A stretch of DNA of 64,000 nucleotides, taken from positions 558,001 to 622,000 of the forward strand of contig JAHBBC010000022.1 in NCBI GenBank assembly GCA_019915015.1, given 5' to 3'. The notes under the pieces are model-generated. The model did no database searches. It saw only the letters and a list, made by a program, of their open reading frames with translations, and was not told the origin of the DNA. This DNA is from Auriscalpium vulgare. Taxonomy: Eukaryota > Basidiomycota > Agaricomycetes > Russulales > Auriscalpiaceae. Positions 54,781-64,000 of the stretch are shown piece by piece. Made by a program: the position numbers and the translations under genes. Each line of letters opens with the position of its first letter. The first letter of the stretch is position 1.

Positions 54781-55573
54781 ATGTCCCTACAGTTGTAACA
54801 AGTGGGTGGTGTCATAGGCAGGTAGGATATTGAAGTGCAAGTATAGGGCAGTATAGTGCACTATAGTGCATATATCAGTACTATAGTGTCCTTGGATGCA
54901 CTATAGTAGTAGCATGACTATAAGGACCATTGTATGTTTGCACCAATATAATGGGCTTTGAAAATGTTATAAATAATGGTGTAGATGCACAGGTGGAACT
55001 GCTATATAGAGGTAATTTAGCAGAATATATCTGGTTAATGGTAGAGAGCTGTAGGGCAATCACTGGCCAATGGATCCCATGGGTTTATGTACTATAGTGA
55101 ATCCATAATATATTACAGAAATGCTGGGATATATGCACCTTCTCTCCATTCAAATGAGCTCCATAACTTCGGATAATATTACAGCATGTGGCTTAGTAGA
55201 GTGCATATGTGATCTGAATTTACCAGAATACAGGGGGACATTTCTGAGGAGTTGTGCAGTGCACACTGTATCAGATATTCATCTACTACAGTGATATTAT
55301 ACTCTTTAAAGCTTTCTTAATTTGTTATGGGATGACTGGACATTCATAAATCATGAAGAAAAAGGTGCGCATATGTACCACGCATGCCACTGCTGTCTGA
55401 ACTTATCATAATATTCAAGACTAATGGGAAGCCGCACCAATGCATATATACTTATACACTATAGTGTCATTTAGCTTGCTTCTATCCTCAAACTTTTTCA
55501 GCACTGAATAGCACCTCAATACTTGGGGAAACAAATCCCTAGATATTCCAGAGCACTATTACACCATGCCCCT
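54780..55573. other. AT-rich island with repeated CACTATAGTG motifs
   Basis: Base composition drops sharply compared with both neighbours. The palindromic motif CACTATAGTGCA or ACTATAGTG occurs at about 54858, 54879, 54899, 55090 and 55458. No open frame of note. Possibly a remnant of another transposon into which the Ty3/gypsy element inserted. Confidence 0.45.
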
Positions 55574-56030
55574 TGTGACGGGAGAAAGAGGCCCGGAGGT
55601 AACGCGGGCAGAAGGTCATCAGTCTCGACGCAGGACGCTATTAGATTACTGTACAATAGATTAGATTAGTCGGAGTTTCAAGATGTCTGTAAGTATATAA
55701 GTCGTGTACTGACAGCATCGTGCATCATCAATACAACGTGTTTCTTTTTCCTTCTCTTTTTCTCGTCTCTTCGCCCTCCTCAATTCTCTTCAAGTCTCCC
55801 TCAAGCAAAGTAGTTGCTAGTCGACTACGAGAATCGACGACGCGACGACGCGACGAGTCACGAGCGCGTGAGGCTTCTCGAGCGCCAACAGCGCGCCCAC
55901 AGAACCACACACGCGCGACGCACTTGGGCCGTCGGCGCCTCGCCCTTCTCTCTCTCGAGCCAGTCACCAGGAGGAAGCCTCCTAACGACTGAGCTCCCGC
56001 TCGGGCCTTGCGCCTACGGGCGTGATCACA
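55574..56030 (+). repeat. 5' LTR of Ty3/gypsy element (3' limit tentative)
   Basis: Begins TGTGACGGGAGAAAG and is taken to end CGTGATCACA, so the ends are the inverted repeat TGTGA/TCACA. A TATA box lies at 55694-55700. The usual TGG primer-binding site is not found directly after 56030. An alternative end is near 56109, before TTGGTTCCTCC. The partner LTR is beyond the window. Confidence 0.55.
55694..55700 (+). promoter_or_regulatory. LTR TATA box
   Basis: TATATAAG at 55694 within the LTR, about 560 bp upstream of the Gag start codon. Confidence 0.6.
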
Positions 56031-56258
56031 TCTCCTCGCCCTCCACTCCTTCCGTGCTACGGAGGAGGTCTGTCAACACGGGGAAGCCCCGTACCGACAG
56101 GACAACACACCTTTGGTTCCTCCCTGGGCTCGTCTCTCGCCCGTCCTACGCCCGAATCTCGAGACTCACCTATCAGAGGCGTCTCAAAGGTGGACATATC
56201 CGGAACGTAGGACACGAAGACCGGTCCTGAGGAACTTTCTTCGCAAGTCGGGAACAGT

Positions 56259-59200
56259 ATGCCGCCGCCTAGCCCAAGTCATTTACAGACTCCCTCCAGA
56301 GCGGCTACATTGGATTATTCTTTCACTCCCAGGCGCGCTGGAGAAGTGAAAGCCCAGTCGCGACATTTGCCAGCAGCCCCTCAGTCAGAGGAAGACATTA
56401 CTTTGGACAATGCGTCTCGTGCGGAAATTGCGGACAGCATTTACGCGAAATTTCGCACTTCTCCCGACGACTACGAACCATCTTTAGAAGCACGAGTGGA
56501 GGCTTTGATCAGTGCTCCGCTGTCACAACGATATATTCTACGAGATGGACCTCTATTACCCGTAGGATCGGAGCAATATTCGTTGAAATCCCATGCGTTG
56601 TGGCCTGCTATTGGAGTAGCCGCAGAGCTTCAGGATTTAATTTCACAACTCTATGCGCTCCTGGATCCCCCAAGGTCGAGCTTTGTCATTGACTATAACA
56701 ATCATCTAATTGTTGCGCTGCGAGGATCCCGTACATTGAACGAGCTCGACTTAGCCTGGGAAATCCTCGTACACCGGCTTTCCTTAGCTGTCAAACACTT
56801 GGAGAAAGCTAGAGAGGAAATAGTAGGGTCGGTCAGAATCGCTTCGCCAGCCACAACCACGCAATCCGAGACAGTGCGACTCCACGGACTAAGTACTCTT
56901 AATGTTCTCAAAGAGTATTTACAGCGGCCTGCTCTGAGAGAGCGTATGGATCAATTCATCATGGATTTACTACGGACAAACGCACAAGCTCTACCTCACG
57001 AAGTCTGGCCTCTCCCAGACAATTTCCTCGATGAAGTCATAGCGGCCGAATCGCAGCCGCCTCCAAGAACTCTAGCGCCCTCTCCTCGACAGAATACTCT
57101 TATAACCCCACCTCGTATACGAGATGAGCCCGAGGAAGCCTCGGGACAGGGAAATAAGGGTAAAGGAAGAGAGGACGAGACTATCATCGGAGAGCAACAT
57201 ACTCGGTACGAAAGCTTTGCGACAGGAGCCTCAAGTCGGCCTCGTTCTTCTCTACCTGCGCAGTTAACTCTTCAAAATGTGGAGCATCCGCCTTTTCGAA
57301 AAGCTGGAGATTTCTTTGAACGGTTCAATAAACCATCGGCTACGTACGTGTCACAGGTGTTACCGTATACGCCAGTACGCACGGCCACTCAGGTTTCTAT
57401 GGCCAGAGGCGACGTCACCCAAGGATTGGGGCTTCCCGGGGATATACCGGGAGCAGACCCGCTCCCTTCAGAACCGGAAAATGTCGCCGAGCAGATTCAA
57501 GTGCAGAGAACACCCGAGGCAGATACTTCCTCCAAAGAAGTAGCGACGTACCTCGCTCCATCGATGTACAACGCGGAAACAGGAAGCGTCTCGGCTATGC
57601 CATACAAACGCAATCTCTACGCTCAACCTCCGCTTCAGCCGGCCTTCTCCTTAGATGCCATGGGCGTAAAGACGCAGCCTATCACCCAAGGCTTACCGGA
57701 CCGTCAAACGCCTCCACACCTTCGAAGCGCGAATTTAAATAATTTCGCGACTCAACCTACACGCGTTGAGCGCACGGTGAACTTCGAGGAACGTGTACCT
57801 TGGGACAAGCGTATGGCTAGAGACAATGGTGACGAATTCCCTACCGGGCCTTCCAGTTCTTTACCTCTCCTCAAAGGAGAATGGCCCCGGAGCTCACCGC
57901 CGAAACCCGATCAGCAGAATCTTACTCCACCATGGGGCAGTAATTTCCCATTCGCGCCTCGCCGGAACACCCTCGTAACCGGTTTTCCCTCTAAACCTGA
58001 TCCTCTTCCTGAAGATCCATCAGCCGGGTACTCGAACCACGGAGACTCGGCTGAACCAGCTGGCGGAGGAGTTCCTGGAGGAGGACCCCCAGGATGGCCT
58101 CCTTCACTAGGAGGAGCAGGAGGATCGGGAGGTGGACCCCCTGGAGGTCCCCCAGGATTTCCGGGCGGAGGGCCGCCCGGCGGATATCCTGGAATGCCTG
58201 GAGGTGGCGGAGGACCACCTGGAGGAGGGTTGCCTGGAAATTTTCCAGGATATCCCGGAGGAATGCCTCCGGGTGGACCCTATGGACCGCCTGGAGGTGG
58301 AGGACCACCTGGAGGGCCACCCGGTGGAGGCGGAGGGCCGCCTCCGGGGTGGGGTTACCCTTGGCAGTGGCACGGTTATCCCAACAATCCTCAAGGTAAC
58401 CTGAACCTCGGGCCGAGGTTAAAGGAAGAGCTAAGGCCCGATCATTTGCCCAGCTGGGATGGGAACAAGCATACCGCTATTGCATACTTCGCCGATGTTC
58501 AGGAATTAGCGGTAATGAATGAGTCGCTTCCCGCGGCCATGGGACGTTGGCTATGGACGCAGCTCAAGGACAACTCGCGAGTGAAGCGGTGGTGGATCCA
58601 GGTGTCGAGGCGCATGAAAACCTACATGATGGCCAACCACTTGAATTGGCTGAACGGTCTCAAATCCGTATTCCTGGGACGTCAATGGCAGTTGGAACGG
58701 AACATGGAATTCACGGAGATGTTCTTCCGTCAAAAGGGACATGAACGTGAAATGCCCGAGGATTACCTACAGAGGCGCATTATGTATGCTCGCGCTCTCC
58801 TGAACACGGATAACGGAGGACCCGAAGAAGCCCAGATCGTCCTTCGCAACGTACCCTCTAGCTGGATGACGACTCTGAATGTGCCGTTACCATTAAGCAC
58901 GGACGATCTCACTCGAAGGGCTCAGGATAACGCCTTAGCTCTAATTGCTGCTTCGCGTAATTCCAGCGATTTGGTATCTAAGGAAGAGATACCACAGTTA
59001 GTCCGGCAAGCGATACGTGAAGAGAATGCCCGGCCCTTCCGGCCTAGAGCATTCCGCGGCCGTAATGATAGAGGCCAAGCGTCCGTCCATCTAGCTTCCG
59101 GGAACGGGGATGAAGCTGAAGAAGCTGAATTCCCTATCGTTAATGAAGATGACGAGGAGAATCTAAGTGCCCCGGACCAAGTCGACCCCGCCGTATCAGC

Positions 59201-60674
59201 ACAAGTATTCGCTACGTTGGTTAAACGGCAGAGGGCTCCTCCGAAAGGAGGTTATCCTTTTCCTAAAGCTGATGGCACGAAGTCCCTTGTCAAACCACCT
59301 CCTTCACCTTGCAAGCTTTGTGGGAGTAAACATCATTGGGACCGAGAATGCCCTCACTGGCCGACTTACGTCAAGAAGAAGGAAGTAAATCTTTTGAGCG
59401 CGGGATTAGAGTCGGATAGGTCTCCGGAGGATGAACTCATGTATAATACTTTGTTTGAAGCGTACCTAATGGAAGCTATTTCTTCAGCTTATATCGTATC
59501 GCGCCAGAGCGAATGGTCGGAAGCCGACCATGAGACGATAGAAATGAGATCCATTGAGAAGCAGGCAGATATTGGGCAGGAAATCCCGTCCGTACGAGAA
59601 GTGCTGACAGCACGTACTCGAGGAAACCTCGAGAAAATCGTACGGACCCCCTCTCCTACTGTAGAGGAAGTGGAAGACGAGTATTACACTCAATTAAGGC
59701 TCCACGGTCGACCAAGTCCTAGCGACGGCAGTCTCATAGAACGAATTGAGGCATTGCAAGCCGAAACGCCTGAGATGGAGATCATCAAATTAAAGAGGAA
59801 GCGCACTTCTATCCCCGGAATGTCAGCCGTGGGCGTGTCAGTAGTGTCCATGAGAGGACGAATCATGATTCCCTCTGGACCTTTGCGCGATTTACGACTA
59901 GATTCATGCGCAGATATCTCTCTCCTCTCCAAATCGACTTATGATCAGCTAGTTAATCCGCCGGCCCTGAGGCAGGGGTTGAAGTTGAAGCTCGTGCAAT
60001 TGACAGCTAAGGAGGCTTCCTTACATGGATATGTAATGTTACCCATTTTCGTGCACACGGTCGACGGAAGAGAACTCCAACTAGAAGTCGAGGCGTACGT
60101 GGTATCGAACATGTCGGTGCCCATTCTATTAGGAGAGGACTTCCACCAAGCTTATGAGTTGGCTGTTGAACGAAACTTGGAATCAGGAACTCGAGTATAC
60201 TTCGAAGGACGGAAATACGAGGTTCTAGCTGAAAGAGTTCAAGAGTCAAATGGGAAGGAAGCTCGGATAGCGAAAAGGGTACTAGGGGCTCCACTGGCAC
60301 GCTTTATTCTCGCCAAAGCTCATCGTCGGAACAAGGCGAAGCGCAGAGTCTTGAGAAAGGATGCGGAAGGTCCACGAAGCGTGCGGGTATCTAGTGACGT
60401 CAAAATTCCCCCACATTCAGTGAAGCGAGTACAAGTCTCCGCTAGCTTCACGGACGAGCGCACTTGGATGGTAGAGAAATCTATGGTAGCTTCGTCCAGA
60501 GCTCCCGTCTTCGTAGTTCCCAATACTCTTCTGAACCAATCGTCTCCGTACCTCCCGGTAGCGAATACGTCAGCGCACCCTAAGATGCTGCGGAAAGGAG
60601 AAGTCGTAGGACATCTGGTCGACCCTGCTAAATTCCTGGATGCCCCGGGAGTGTCGAGAATTCGGAAGCTTTAG
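56259..60674 (+). CDS. gag: Ty3/gypsy Gag-protease polyprotein, 1471 aa
   Basis: Long open frame from ATG 56259 to TAG 60672. Residues about 1-300 are unassigned and helix-rich. About 600-715 is a Gly/Pro low-complexity tract (GGGPPGGPPGFPGG type). About 730-900 is the retrotransposon Gag domain (NGLKSVFLGRQWQLERNMEF, EDYLQRRIMYARALL). A CCHC zinc knuckle, CKLCGSKHHWDREC, starts at residue 1018. The retropepsin-like protease active site is LDSCADISLLS near residue 1214, followed by the second strand VPILLGEDFHQAYEL. The active-site triplet is D-S-C rather than the usual D-S/T-G. Gag assembles the cytoplasmic particle and binds the RNA; the protease matures it. It is unusually long for fungal Gag because of the N-terminal extension and the Gly/Pro tract. 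Confidence 0.9.
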   Translation: MPPPSPSHLQTPSRAATLDYSFTPRRAGEVKAQSRHLPAAPQSEEDITLDNASRAEIADSIYAKFRTSPDDYEPSLEARVEALISAPLSQRYILRDGPLLPVGSEQYSLKSHALWPAIGVAAELQDLISQLYALLDPPRSSFVIDYNNHLIVALRGSRTLNELDLAWEILVHRLSLAVKHLEKAREEIVGSVRIASPATTTQSETVRLHGLSTLNVLKEYLQRPALRERMDQFIMDLLRTNAQALPHEVWPLPDNFLDEVIAAESQPPPRTLAPSPRQNTLITPPRIRDEPEEASGQGNKGKGREDETIIGEQHTRYESFATGASSRPRSSLPAQLTLQNVEHPPFRKAGDFFERFNKPSATYVSQVLPYTPVRTATQVSMARGDVTQGLGLPGDIPGADPLPSEPENVAEQIQVQRTPEADTSSKEVATYLAPSMYNAETGSVSAMPYKRNLYAQPPLQPAFSLDAMGVKTQPITQGLPDRQTPPHLRSANLNNFATQPTRVERTVNFEERVPWDKRMARDNGDEFPTGPSSSLPLLKGEWPRSSPPKPDQQNLTPPWGSNFPFAPRRNTLVTGFPSKPDPLPEDPSAGYSNHGDSAEPAGGGVPGGGPPGWPPSLGGAGGSGGGPPGGPPGFPGGGPPGGYPGMPGGGGGPPGGGLPGNFPGYPGGMPPGGPYGPPGGGGPPGGPPGGGGGPPPGWGYPWQWHGYPNNPQGNLNLGPRLKEELRPDHLPSWDGNKHTAIAYFADVQELAVMNESLPAAMGRWLWTQLKDNSRVKRWWIQVSRRMKTYMMANHLNWLNGLKSVFLGRQWQLERNMEFTEMFFRQKGHEREMPEDYLQRRIMYARALLNTDNGGPEEAQIVLRNVPSSWMTTLNVPLPLSTDDLTRRAQDNALALIAASRNSSDLVSKEEIPQLVRQAIREENARPFRPRAFRGRNDRGQASVHLASGNGDEAEEAEFPIVNEDDEENLSAPDQVDPAVSAQVFATLVKRQRAPPKGGYPFPKADGTKSLVKPPPSPCKLCGSKHHWDRECPHWPTYVKKKEVNLLSAGLESDRSPEDELMYNTLFEAYLMEAISSAYIVSRQSEWSEADHETIEMRSIEKQADIGQEIPSVREVLTARTRGNLEKIVRTPSPTVEEVEDEYYTQLRLHGRPSPSDGSLIERIEALQAETPEMEIIKLKRKRTSIPGMSAVGVSVVSMRGRIMIPSGPLRDLRLDSCADISLLSKSTYDQLVNPPALRQGLKLKLVQLTAKEASLHGYVMLPIFVHTVDGRELQLEVEAYVVSNMSVPILLGEDFHQAYELAVERNLESGTRVYFEGRKYEVLAERVQESNGKEARIAKRVLGAPLARFILAKAHRRNKAKRRVLRKDAEGPRSVRVSSDVKIPPHSVKRVQVSASFTDERTWMVEKSMVASSRAPVFVVPNTLLNQSSPYLPVANTSAHPKMLRKGEVVGHLVDPAKFLDAPGVSRIRKL

Positions 60675-63600
60675 CAAATCACGCAAGCGTCCTCAAGCAG
60701 TTAGTACACGCGAACTTAAACTTGCAATCTGAAGTAAGAGATGCGGAAGTCAGGGTTGCTCCCGAAAGGCCGACGGAAGCCGTCGAGCCAGAACCTCAGG
60801 AAGAGGAGATTTGGGGGCCCAAAACTGCTGAAGTGCCCGATCCAACCATATGGCCATCTCAAGACATGGAAGAGCTCCTCGATGTAGGGCAACTTCCGGA
60901 GGAGCTGAGAGAACGAGCTTGGGAAATGCTGCGACGCAGACAACGAGCATTTGGATTTGATGGAAGATTGGGAAAGCACCAATCGAGGGTACACATTCGT
61001 ACCGAGGACGGACAAGTGCCTATAGCCGTGCCCATGTACGGGAGCTCTCCGGCCAAACGAATGGTTATTGAAGAGCAACTTAATGTGTGGTTTGAGCAAG
61101 GGGTCATTGAACCATCCGTTAGCCCTTGGAGCGCTCCGGTCGTCATCGTCTACCGAAATAACAAGCCAAGATTTTGTGTAGACTACCGGAAGCTCAACGC
61201 AGTCACTGTCCCAGACGAATTTCCTATTCCACGCCAGTCTGAGATTCTTTCTTCACTCTCAGGATCTCAAGTCTTGTCATCTCTGGACGCTCTAGCCGGA
61301 TTCACTCAGTTAGAGATGGCCCCGGAGGATGTAGAGAAAACTGCCTTTCGCACGCACAAAGGGCTCTTCCAGTTCTTGAGGATGCCCTTCGGACTACGTA
61401 ACGGCCCTTCGATCTTCCAACGCGTCATGCAAGAGATCTTGTCCCCGTACCTCTGGTTGTTTTGTCTGGTCTACATAGACGACATAGTGGTTTATTCGAG
61501 GAGCTATGAAGAACACATTGAACATTTGGACAAAGTACTCGGAGCCATTGAGAAATCAGGAATTACATTATCTCCGAAGAAATGTCATCTTTTCTATAGT
61601 TCCATCATTCTACTCGGACACAAAGTCTCTCGGTTAGGTTTGTCGACGCACAAACAAAAGGTGGAAGCCATCTTGAAGATGCCGAGGCCTACTAAGGTGG
61701 CCGAATTACGCACGTTCCTGGGGATGGCGGTGTATTTTTCAGCGTTCATACCACACTACGCTACACTTGCAACTCCTCTATTCTCGCTGACCCGGAAGGG
61801 AGCTGCATGGAATTGGCGTGCCGAACACGAAAGAGCCTTCGAAGAGATCAAGAAAGCTCTATCTCGTGCTCCGGTACTGGCGCATCCGGAGATGGGGAAG
61901 CCCTATCGGTTGTATACGGATGCTTCCGGAGACGGTCTAGGGGTTACCTTGCAACAAGTGCAAATAATGGCCTTGAAAGATCTGAAAGGAACGAGGACTT
62001 ATGAGCGTGTCCGTCGGGCATACGAGTTGGGGAAGCCGGTTCCCAAGCTCACGACCACTTTATCGAGCAAGATTATTGACTGTGATTACGAGAGCTCCTG
62101 GGGAAGCTCTTTCGAGGATACGACCGTACAAGTCGAAAGGGTAGTAGGATATTGGAGTCGAACTTTCAAACCAGCGGAAAGGAATTATTCTGCAACGGAG
62201 AGGGAGGCTCTAGCCGCTAAAGAAGGGCTCGTAAAATTCCAGCCGTTCATCGAAGGCGAACGTATCTTACTCGTCACTGATCACGCGGCTCTTCAGTGGG
62301 CAAAGACGTATGAAAACAATAATCGACGACTGGGAGCTTGGGGAACTGTCTTCTCGGCTTACGCTCCGGGCCTGGAGATCATTCATCGTCCGGGTAGGGT
62401 ACACTCCAATGTGGATCCCATCTCTCGCTTGCTCGAAGGCGTGCCCAGTTATGTAACTCCTAACGACGAAGACTCACCCGCTCTAACGCTCGCCAAGTTG
62501 TCTGAGTCTCCTCTGAGGGGCAACTCCGTAGGAGAATTAGAGAAGTCCGTACAATTGGTATTAACGGACTGGAACGACGGCTTGTTTAATCCGCCACATC
62601 ATTGTTTCCAAGTTACGACCCGTTCCTACAAGACGGCTAGTAAGAACCTAGATTCGGAACGCGCAACGAAGGACTACACCTCGGGGGAGCCATCGTTGGA
62701 AGCCGACACAGGAGAGATCAGGGCGTCTGACCTGTCAGAGCATATCGATCTGTACGACAAGCAGCGAGCCTGGGAAGCCGCAAACCCCCCTCCTACTATT
62801 CATGTCCACATGGATAAGAGTTATCTGCAATCCTTTCTGCAAGGATATAAAGCGGATGCCGCTTTCAAGCAGAGATGGGAAAGTACTAGTACTTCTCCGG
62901 ATTCTTGGGATGCGGGACAGCGATATTTCAAGGACGAGAAAGGACTCCTATACTTTAGAGATGCGGATTTCCAACCCCGGCTTTGTGTTCCCAAATCCCT
63001 GCGAGCCAGTCTGCTCCTTCAAGCTCATGAATCTCCATTCGAATCGGCTCATGCCGGCGCTGAGAAGCTATGGCAGCTCATGAGCGGAAAATTCTTTTGG
63101 CCTTCAATGAAGAAAGACGTACAACGGTTCTGTGACACCTGCGATGTATGCCAGAAAATCAAGCACAGGAACTTTACTAAGTTCGGCCGTTTGATTCCGA
63201 ATCCAGTTCCGCGACGCCCCTACGAATCTGTATCGCTGGATTTAGTGACTGGCCTACCTTGGTCGCTAGAATTCAATGCTGTCCTGGTTACAGTCGATCG
63301 AATGTCAAAACATGCGCAGTTTATCCCTACTACGACTGGCCTAACAGCCGAAGGATTCGCGAAGCTTTTTGTCAATCATGTCATCTGCAGGTTCGGCGTG
63401 CCCGATAACATAGTTTCCGATCGTGATCCTAGGTGGACTTCTGACTTCTGGAAAGGGGTGTCGAAAGCGCTCAAAACTAGAATGTCTCTATCATCCTCGC
63501 ATCATCCTCAGCACGATGGACAGACGGAAATCGTAAATCAGAAGCTGGAGATCATGCTACGCGCCTATGTCGCTACGGACAAGACGAGTTGGGCCGAATG

Positions 63601-64000
63601 GTTGCCGCTGCTTGAACACGCTTATAATAATCTTCCCCATTCGTCCACGGGGATGAGTCCTCATTTCGTACTCTATGGGTTCCAACCCAAATCCAGCTTA
63701 GATTTTGCGCAGGCAGAAGGAGCGGAAGCCGCTCCGCAGGACGCGTTATTGAATGACCGATCCGATGATTTCGTGCGACTCATGCAATACCATAGGGAAA
63801 GCGCGAGGATGGCTCTCGCGCGAGCTCAGTTGAAACAGAGCGAATCCTACAACAAGGGTAGACGAGAGTTAGAATTCAAGGTCGGAGATCAGGTCCTGGT
63901 GAATCCTCATTCTTTGGAATGGTTGGAAAGTAAAGGGGAAGGGAGCAAGCTAGTACAGCGTGCAGTTGGTCCATTCGAAGTTCAGGAGCGTATTAACCCC
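60632..64000 (+). CDS. pol: Ty3/gypsy Pol (RT, RNase H, integrase), open to window end
   Basis: Frame -1 relative to Gag, open from the stop at 60629 to the end of the window. Reverse transcriptase: FCVDYRKLNAVT at 61172, FGLRNGPSIFQRVM, catalytic YIDD at 61472-61483. RNase H: YTDASGDG near 61915, TEREALAAKEG, VTDHAALQWA, HSNVDPISRL, with about 60 extra residues between the first strand and the GYWSRTF motif. Integrase: HHCC zinc finger (HAGAEKLWQ to FCDTCDVCQ), DDE residues in SLDLVTGLP, VSDRDPRW and DGQTEIVNQ. At the edge it shows GPFEVQERI, a GPY/F motif, so the order RT-RNase H-integrase is that of Ty3/gypsy (Metaviridae-like). The first ATG in frame is 60866, so expression most likely depends on frameshifting. 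No stop or frameshift interrupts it within the window. Confidence 0.92.
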   Translation, partial: MPGCPGSVENSEALANHASVLKQLVHANLNLQSEVRDAEVRVAPERPTEAVEPEPQEEEIWGPKTAEVPDPTIWPSQDMEELLDVGQLPEELRERAWEMLRRRQRAFGFDGRLGKHQSRVHIRTEDGQVPIAVPMYGSSPAKRMVIEEQLNVWFEQGVIEPSVSPWSAPVVIVYRNNKPRFCVDYRKLNAVTVPDEFPIPRQSEILSSLSGSQVLSSLDALAGFTQLEMAPEDVEKTAFRTHKGLFQFLRMPFGLRNGPSIFQRVMQEILSPYLWLFCLVYIDDIVVYSRSYEEHIEHLDKVLGAIEKSGITLSPKKCHLFYSSIILLGHKVSRLGLSTHKQKVEAILKMPRPTKVAELRTFLGMAVYFSAFIPHYATLATPLFSLTRKGAAWNWRAEHERAFEEIKKALSRAPVLAHPEMGKPYRLYTDASGDGLGVTLQQVQIMALKDLKGTRTYERVRRAYELGKPVPKLTTTLSSKIIDCDYESSWGSSFEDTTVQVERVVGYWSRTFKPAERNYSATEREALAAKEGLVKFQPFIEGERILLVTDHAALQWAKTYENNNRRLGAWGTVFSAYAPGLEIIHRPGRVHSNVDPISRLLEGVPSYVTPNDEDSPALTLAKLSESPLRGNSVGELEKSVQLVLTDWNDGLFNPPHHCFQVTTRSYKTASKNLDSERATKDYTSGEPSLEADTGEIRASDLSEHIDLYDKQRAWEAANPPPTIHVHMDKSYLQSFLQGYKADAAFKQRWESTSTSPDSWDAGQRYFKDEKGLLYFRDADFQPRLCVPKSLRASLLLQAHESPFESAHAGAEKLWQLMSGKFFWPSMKKDVQRFCDTCDVCQKIKHRNFTKFGRLIPNPVPRRPYESVSLDLVTGLPWSLEFNAVLVTVDRMSKHAQFIPTTTGLTAEGFAKLFVNHVICRFGVPDNIVSDRDPRWTSDFWKGVSKALKTRMSLSSSHHPQHDGQTEIVNQKLEIMLRAYVATDKTSWAEWLPLLEHAYNNLPHSSTGMSPHFVLYGFQPKSSLDFAQAEGAEAAPQDALLNDRSDDFVRLMQYHRESARMALARAQLKQSESYNKGRRELEFKVGDQVLVNPHSLEWLESKGEGSKLVQRAVGPFEVQERINP
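60644..60650 (+). promoter_or_regulatory. Candidate -1 ribosomal frameshift heptamer
   Basis: C CCG GGA in the Gag frame (X XXY YYZ pattern) lies in the 43-nt overlap between the Pol-frame stop (60629) and the Gag stop (60672). Slipping back one base gives CCC GGG and enters Pol. GGG as the second triplet is less usual in eukaryotes than AAA or TTT. Confidence 0.4.

Overview
The window is nuclear DNA of a filamentous basidiomycete, most likely an agaricomycete such as a polypore. The evidence is short GT-AG introns of about 45-70 nt with CTRAY-type branch points, lineage-restricted families (F-box/LRR-like proteins, DUF6533 membrane proteins, BTB proteins), a KDZ transposase and a Ty3/gypsy element. 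No prokaryotic signals are present. It is an accessory, transposon-rich region: few housekeeping genes, many paralogues, and several genes broken by insertion, frameshift or rearrangement.

Layout. 1-2006 (minus): multi-exon 2-oxoglutarate/Fe(II) oxygenase-like gene of probable TET/JBP type, running off the left edge. 3700-4570 (minus): degraded NTO1/BRPF-like gene whose PHD module is cleanly missing. 6768-8788 (plus): agaricomycete-specific hypothetical gene with one frame break. 8958-11650 and about 32700-37710: arms of an old inverted duplication. The left arm has a hypothetical gene with a replaced 3' end and a stub of a DUF6533 gene; the right arm has the complete versions. Between and around the arms lies an F-box family: an intact single-exon gene (12132-13682), two intact two-exon genes (16380-17505 and 31293-32435), a gene split by 3.2 kb of nested repeats (17907-22886), one split by a 0.56 kb repeat (38330-40044), and one killed by a stop codon (45657-46829). 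A small Cys-rich gene with four introns sits at 23630-24048, and a BTB gene at 43568-44530.

The right third is dominated by mobile DNA: compound minisatellites (46900-47830), a KDZ transposase reconstructed here as 12 exons encoding 1164 residues (48077-52162) with a small companion gene upstream (52251-53002), GC-rich and AT-rich blocks, and the 5' LTR, Gag-protease and Pol of a Ty3/gypsy element that leaves the window at position 64000.

The main undescribed-looking signal is an unclassified non-autonomous repeat family. Its copies have a fixed head (CTTGCTGGGAGTGGGCC), an internal ATGACRTCA...CCGG...TGAYGTCAT hairpin, a conserved tail of about 100 bp and a 3' end of GATTC-NNN-GGAATCGTAAC repeats. 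Copies have inserted in at least two F-box genes and lie at a duplication breakpoint. All assignments are from reading the sequence; no database search was run.
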